From contig JANQFD010000111.1 of assembly GCA_028278005.1 (NCBI GenBank), positions 1 to 8,427 on the forward strand: a stretch of DNA of 8,427 nucleotides. The letters are read 5' to 3'. Shown here piece after piece: positions 5,857 through 8,427 of the stretch. The notes beneath the pieces are model-generated. The model was given only the letters and a program-made list of their open reading frames with translations, was not told the DNA's origin and did not search any database. The position numbers and the translations under genes were made by a program. Source of the DNA: Chlorobium sp. Its GTDB lineage: Bacteria > Bacteroidota > Chlorobiia > Chlorobiales > Chlorobiaceae. Within the stretch, counting starts at the first letter, position 1; every line of letters starts with the position of its first letter.

Positions 5857-7074
5857 TTAAAACGGCGGCAACCAGCTCTGCCCGAAAAATCCTTTACTGA
5901 AATATCGCAACCCGACATAAACGGCAAGAACGACAAACAGTCTCTTCAGCCATATCTCGGGGATATACTTCTGGGTTTTCGGACCTATCATCGCGCCCAT
6001 AAAAACGCCAATCATTTCCACCCCCACAAGATCCCAGCTGATAAACGTCTCTTTCACAACTACATAGGAGAAAATACTGGTAACCATGCTCAAGAGAACA
6101 GCCAACGCTGACGTCCCCACCACAACAAACATCGGCAGGCCGATCACCATAGTTAAAAACGGCACGTAAAGAAAGCCTCCCCCTATTCCGAGGAACGACG
6201 ATATCGACGCGATCACCAGACCGCCGGTGACTGCAAGCAGAGGATTAAAACCGAATTCGGTTCCGTAGAAAGAAAACCTCGTTTCCTTCAAACCGAGAGA
6301 TACAACGCGAACTCCTTCCGAACCGCCTTTTTCAGTCATCAGACGCTCAAATGATCGTGATTCCACATTGGTGTTTTTCCTTGAAGACCGGGCTTTTTCA
6401 GTTGTACCGTAGAAGATAACAGCGCCGATGACGAGCACGGCCAGGCCGAAATAACCGATATATTCACCAAGCTGTACTTTCCCCGCTGTCAGCCATGGGA
6501 TCAGGAAACCACCGGCGACGCTGCCTGCCCCCAGAGCCACTCCCAACGGAACAACAAGCCTCTTCATTCTGTAGAAACTGATGGTGGAAATCAGGGCTGC
6601 CAATGCCACCAGATACTGATTTGTTGCACGGATTGAATCCGTTAAAAGCGCGTTGAGTTCGGGACCGGTAAACCTGAAACTGTCGGCATAGCTGCCCAAG
6701 CCAAAAAGCGTTAGATGCCCCACTCCTGCCATAATGCCGCCAAAGGCACCAACGGTCGAGAAAATCCATCCGACCCAGACAGCCCAAAAAAAGGCAACAA
6801 CATAGTTGATTCGAGGCGCTCCCGGTATCCCGGCAAAGCCTTTTTCAGCAAGAGGGTTTATTGTCCCCTCTGTTGAACCTGTCGGTATTCCGGCCACTCT
6901 GTCACCGAGTTTTCCTGACACTTCCGCCAGGACATCTGCAGCTTCAATCCGATTCTCTTCAGTGGATCCCTGAAATGAACCGTTCCCTGCAAAAACCACT
7001 GTTTTGCCGTTTATAATCAGAAAGCACAGCGCAACAAAAAGATACAAACGCGTATATCCAGTTTTTTCAACCAT
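5857..7074 (-). CDS. TauE/SafE-family membrane transporter (putative sulfite/organosulfur anion exporter)
   Basis: This 405-residue multi-spanning protein has the two half-repeats of the TauE/SafE (formerly DUF81) family. The N-terminal half has a helix at about 90-125 with GAFGGIMAGVGHLTLFG (109-125). The C-terminal half has SSFLGIGGGFLYVPFL (292-307), the Gly-rich signature of the family, followed by GTSALAVLLS (320-329). Further hydrophobic helices lie at about 153-168, 173-196, 206-222, 279-299, 302-318, 324-340, 348-364 and 377-391. Residues 8-29 form a signal peptide or first helix, followed by about 60 polar residues (30-88), probably extracytoplasmic. A polar loop (224-275) separates the halves. 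Family members move sulfite, sulfonates or sulfoacetate; sulfite or another sulfur anion would suit a sulfur-oxidising phototroph, but that is inferred. The ATG at 7074 has CAGGG about 8 nt upstream. It is transcribed away from rsmI across a 336-nt gap. Confidence 0.88.
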   Translation of the reverse strand: MVEKTGYTRLYLFVALCFLIINGKTVVFAGNGSFQGSTEENRIEAADVLAEVSGKLGDRVAGIPTGSTEGTINPLAEKGFAGIPGAPRINYVVAFFWAVWVGWIFSTVGAFGGIMAGVGHLTLFGLGSYADSFRFTGPELNALLTDSIRATNQYLVALAALISTISFYRMKRLVVPLGVALGAGSVAGGFLIPWLTAGKVQLGEYIGYFGLAVLVIGAVIFYGTTEKARSSRKNTNVESRSFERLMTEKGGSEGVRVVSLGLKETRFSFYGTEFGFNPLLAVTGGLVIASISSFLGIGGGFLYVPFLTMVIGLPMFVVVGTSALAVLLSMVTSIFSYVVVKETFISWDLVGVEMIGVFMGAMIGPKTQKYIPEIWLKRLFVVLAVYVGLRYFSKGFFGQSWLPPF

Positions 7075-7156
7075 TGAAAACCCTGTTTATTGCCATGGAC
7101 GATTCACGGACGCCTGGAATCAGGGGTTATAAGCCGCTTGAGCTCTTTATGAGAGC

Positions 7157-7226
7157 CATAATAGAATATTGCATTTAAAATGGGTCTATAGAAAAAATAC
7201 TATGTATATATAGTTACACTACTAAA
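7157..7226. promoter_or_regulatory. AT-rich divergent leader of the TauE/SafE gene
   Basis: This very AT-rich stretch, with alternating TA steps at 7200-7212, lies 83 nt or more before the TauE/SafE start and next to the inserted element. A small hairpin (GCTCT/AGAGC, 7142-7156) lies between it and the gene. A promoter is likely by position and composition, but no convincing -35/-10 pair could be fixed on either strand. Confidence 0.3.
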
Positions 7227-7382
7227 GGGTACCTCTATTTAATTTATTCCGCGCTTCGATTGCGTCGTTGATCCCGACAGGTCGGGACACTCCGGTTTTG
7301 AAGTTTATCCCGATTGTATCGGGTCGCCGTTCGCCTTGCATCCCGATGCAATCGGGACTCATGACAATAAATAGAGGTGCCC
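7227..7382. mobile_element. 156-bp MITE-like element with terminal inverted repeats
   Basis: The left end GGGTACCTCTATTTA (7227-7241) and the right end TAAATAGAGGTGCCC (7368-7382) are inverted repeats matching at 14 of 15 positions. They are flanked by TAAA on both sides (7223-7226 and 7383-7386), which fits a 4-bp target duplication, although A/T-rich flanks could match by chance. There is no coding capacity for a transposase. The inside holds three palindromes built on TCCCGAY/RTCGGGA. The left 60 bp recur in reverse orientation after dppF. Together this indicates a non-autonomous, repeated element. An IS5-like mobilising transposase is possible from the end style but not shown. Confidence 0.6.
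7272..7357. repeat. Cluster of three related palindromes inside the element
   Basis: Three hairpin-forming units follow each other: TCCCGAC-AG-GTCGGGA (7272-7287), CCCGAT-TGT-ATCGGG (7309-7323) and TCCCGAT-GCA-ATCGGGA (7341-7357). Arms are perfect in each. Spacers between units are about 20 bp. The layout resembles REP/BIME-type arrays. A fourth unit of the same type is at 3594-3609. Confidence 0.7.
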
Positions 7383-7410
7383 TAAAGCCAGTAAACATAG
7401 AAAGTCAGGT

Positions 7411-8106
7411 ATGGACGACAGCCATGGTACCGGAACGCTCTACATGGTAGCCACTCCACTCGGCAATCTCGAGGATATTACCGTGCGGGCGACGAGAACG
7501 CTGCAATCCGTCGATGCGATTGCATGCGAAGACACTCGAAGGGCTTCCATACTGTTGCGCCATCTGGGAATCAGCGGCAAGAAGCTTGTAAGCTATCATG
7601 CTTTCAATGAAACAAAAGCAATCGCCGCCATTATCGGCCTGCTTGAAAAGGGCTGCGATGCAGCTGTCATAACCGATGCCGGCACTCCCTCGATCAGCGA
7701 TCCGGGTTTTGCGCTTGTCCGTGCCGCAAAAAAACTTCCCGCAAAAGTTATTCCGGTACCCGGTCCAAGCGCTTTGACGGCAGCACTTTCCGTTTGTCCG
7801 CTGCCGGTGCATAATTTTTTCTTTGCCGGTTTTCTGCCGCATAAAAAAGGACGGAAAAGCAAACTGGAATTCCTTGCCTCCATTGAAAGCACGGTTGTAT
7901 TGTATGAATCCCCTCATCGGATAATAAAACTGCTCAAGGAAATAGAAGCGAATTTTCCCGGTTCAGAAGTGTTCATTGGCCGTGAAATCACCAAGCTGCA
8001 CGAAGAATATCTCTGCGGCACTCCTTCTGAGATGATCGAGCGTTTCGGGGGTGAGAAAACAAGAGGAGAATTTGTTGTCGTTGTTTATCCGAAAGGAAAA
8101 AAATAG
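7411..8106 (+). CDS. rsmI: 16S rRNA 2'-O-ribose C1402 methyltransferase RsmI
   Basis: RsmI uses S-adenosylmethionine to methylate the 2'-hydroxyl of C1402 (E. coli numbering) in 16S rRNA near the decoding centre. The 231-residue product has the ordered motifs of this tetrapyrrole-methylase-fold family: GTLYMVATPLGNLEDIT (8-24), CEDTR (39-43), ITDAGTPSISDPG (87-99), PVPGPSA (115-121), FLPHKKGR (141-148), YESPHR (165-170), REITKLHEE (191-199) and GEFVVVV (219-225). It ends soon after GEFVVVV and so lacks the roughly 50-residue C-terminal extension of the 286-residue E. coli protein; short forms are common and no truncation is implied. The ATG at 7411 is supported by the family's N-terminal spacing; the ribosome binding site (TCAGG) is weak. 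The start lies 28 nt after the end of the inserted element, so promoter and leader overlap or abut it. Confidence 0.96.
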   Translation: MDDSHGTGTLYMVATPLGNLEDITVRATRTLQSVDAIACEDTRRASILLRHLGISGKKLVSYHAFNETKAIAAIIGLLEKGCDAAVITDAGTPSISDPGFALVRAAKKLPAKVIPVPGPSALTAALSVCPLPVHNFFFAGFLPHKKGRKSKLEFLASIESTVVLYESPHRIIKLLKEIEANFPGSEVFIGREITKLHEEYLCGTPSEMIERFGGEKTRGEFVVVVYPKGKK

Positions 8107-8107
8107 T

Positions 8108-8133
8108 CAGTTGGCAGTCTCCAGTGGGCAGTT
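8108..8133 (+). repeat. Short imperfect direct repeat after rsmI
   Basis: CAGTTGGCAGT (8108-8118) and CAGTGGGCAGT (8122-8132) are near-identical 11-mers directly after the rsmI stop. A weak hairpin follows (TTCTCT/AGAGAG, loop GTACTG, about 8132-8149) without a T-tract. This may be a tiny repeat-array remnant and is not a clear terminator. Confidence 0.35.
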
Positions 8134-8220
8134 CTCTGTACTGAGAGAGCAAGCGGTATTCAGTGCGAAAAAGGGGGCACAGTCAAAGATGTTTTCATCT
8201 ATAAACCAATTCTGAAAAAC

Positions 8221-8427
8221 ATGCAGATAATCAATGATCCGGGAGAGATGCAGAAAACAGCGGAAAGCCTCCGTTTGAAGCATCAGTTCATAGCGGTTGT
8301 CATGACGATGGGTGCGTTGCATGAGGGGCACCTGAGCCTCATTACTCTTGCAAAGCAAAAAGCAGGCACCGTGATCCTGACAGTCTTCGTGAATCCCCGG
8401 CAGTTCAATCCCGGCGAGGATTTTCAT
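8221..8427 (+). CDS. panC: Pantoate-beta-alanine ligase PanC, 5' part (continues beyond right edge)
   Basis: PanC joins pantoate and beta-alanine with ATP to make pantothenate, the precursor of coenzyme A; it is a cytosolic dimer. The 69 visible residues contain the nucleotidylyltransferase HxGH motif in MTMGALHEGHLSLI (28-41; H34 and H37) and the pantoate-binding segment VFVNPRQFNPGEDF (55-68; N58, Q61). The residue before TMG is Met where many homologues have Pro (VPTMG), and VNPRQF replaces the usual VNPTQF; both look like tolerable variants. The ATG at 8221 (MQII) matches the usual PanC start. The frame is open further upstream but offers no ATG, and the Shine-Dalgarno is weak (CTGAAAAAC). 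It lies 114 nt after rsmI on the same strand; co-transcription is possible but unproven. About 210 residues are missing to the right. Confidence 0.95.
   Translation, partial: MQIINDPGEMQKTAESLRLKHQFIAVVMTMGALHEGHLSLITLAKQKAGTVILTVFVNPRQFNPGEDFH

Noticed and set aside
5812..5880. A minus-strand frame overlapping the end of the TauE/SafE gene that reads like a short amphipathic helix (ASLDETLERLMTRQ)
   Set aside because: A stop codon lies just upstream in that frame, so only about 27 codons are open, and there is no good start. It could reflect a frameshifted former C-terminus, but TauE/SafE ends naturally without it.
7240..7360. Palindrome cluster as a CRISPR array
   Set aside because: There are only three units, with perfect dyad symmetry and changing centres, 20-bp spacers without equal length, and no cas genes; it fits REP-like hairpins better.
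8107..8427. A 106-codon open frame on the minus strand
   Set aside because: It is antisense to the clear panC start and its translation has no family features.

Overview
This 8.4-kb window reads as bacterial chromosome of intermediate GC content. The gene set, and the style of the PanC, RsmI, TauE/SafE and SRPBCC proteins, suggest a green sulfur bacterium (Chlorobiota, of the Chlorobium/Prosthecochloris type). That assignment is an inference from protein style and was not tested by a search.

Layout. Seven genes lie on the minus strand. In transcription order (high to low coordinate) they are: a TauE/SafE-family membrane transporter (5857-7074), an SRPBCC-fold protein (5186-5770), a small 2TM-domain membrane protein (4827-5105), an OppF/DppF-type peptide ABC transporter ATPase (3654-4613), the membrane protease SppA (1686-3476), a Nudix hydrolase (1050-1658), and a partial Cys-rich protein of the C_GCAxxG_C_C type that runs off the left edge (1-680). 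Two genes on the plus strand diverge from this block: rsmI, the 16S rRNA 2'-O-ribose methyltransferase (7411-8106), and the 5' part of panC, pantoate-beta-alanine ligase (8221 to the right edge). The closest gene pair is sppA-Nudix (27 nt apart), which probably forms a transcription unit. The other gaps (80-370 nt) are wide enough for separate promoters or processing.

No single pathway links the genes. They cover envelope proteostasis (SppA), peptide import (DppF), anion export or uptake (TauE/SafE), nucleotide clean-up (Nudix), ribosome modification (RsmI) and pantothenate synthesis (PanC). The neighbourhood looks like ordinary chromosome, not a defence island or biosynthetic cluster.

The least ordinary content is non-coding. 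Between the divergent TauE/SafE and rsmI genes lies a 156-bp element with 15-bp terminal inverted repeats (one mismatch), a possible TAAA target duplication and three internal palindromes of the type TCCCGAY-n-RTCGGGA. A degraded second copy of its left part (a 37-bp core, 31/37 identical) lies in reverse orientation directly after the dppF stop codon. This points to a dispersed MITE-like or REP-like repeat family. In addition, the left-edge C_GCAxxG_C_C protein appears to contain an internal duplication. I found no tRNA, rRNA, CRISPR array or intact transposase gene, and nothing I can support as a new multi-gene system.
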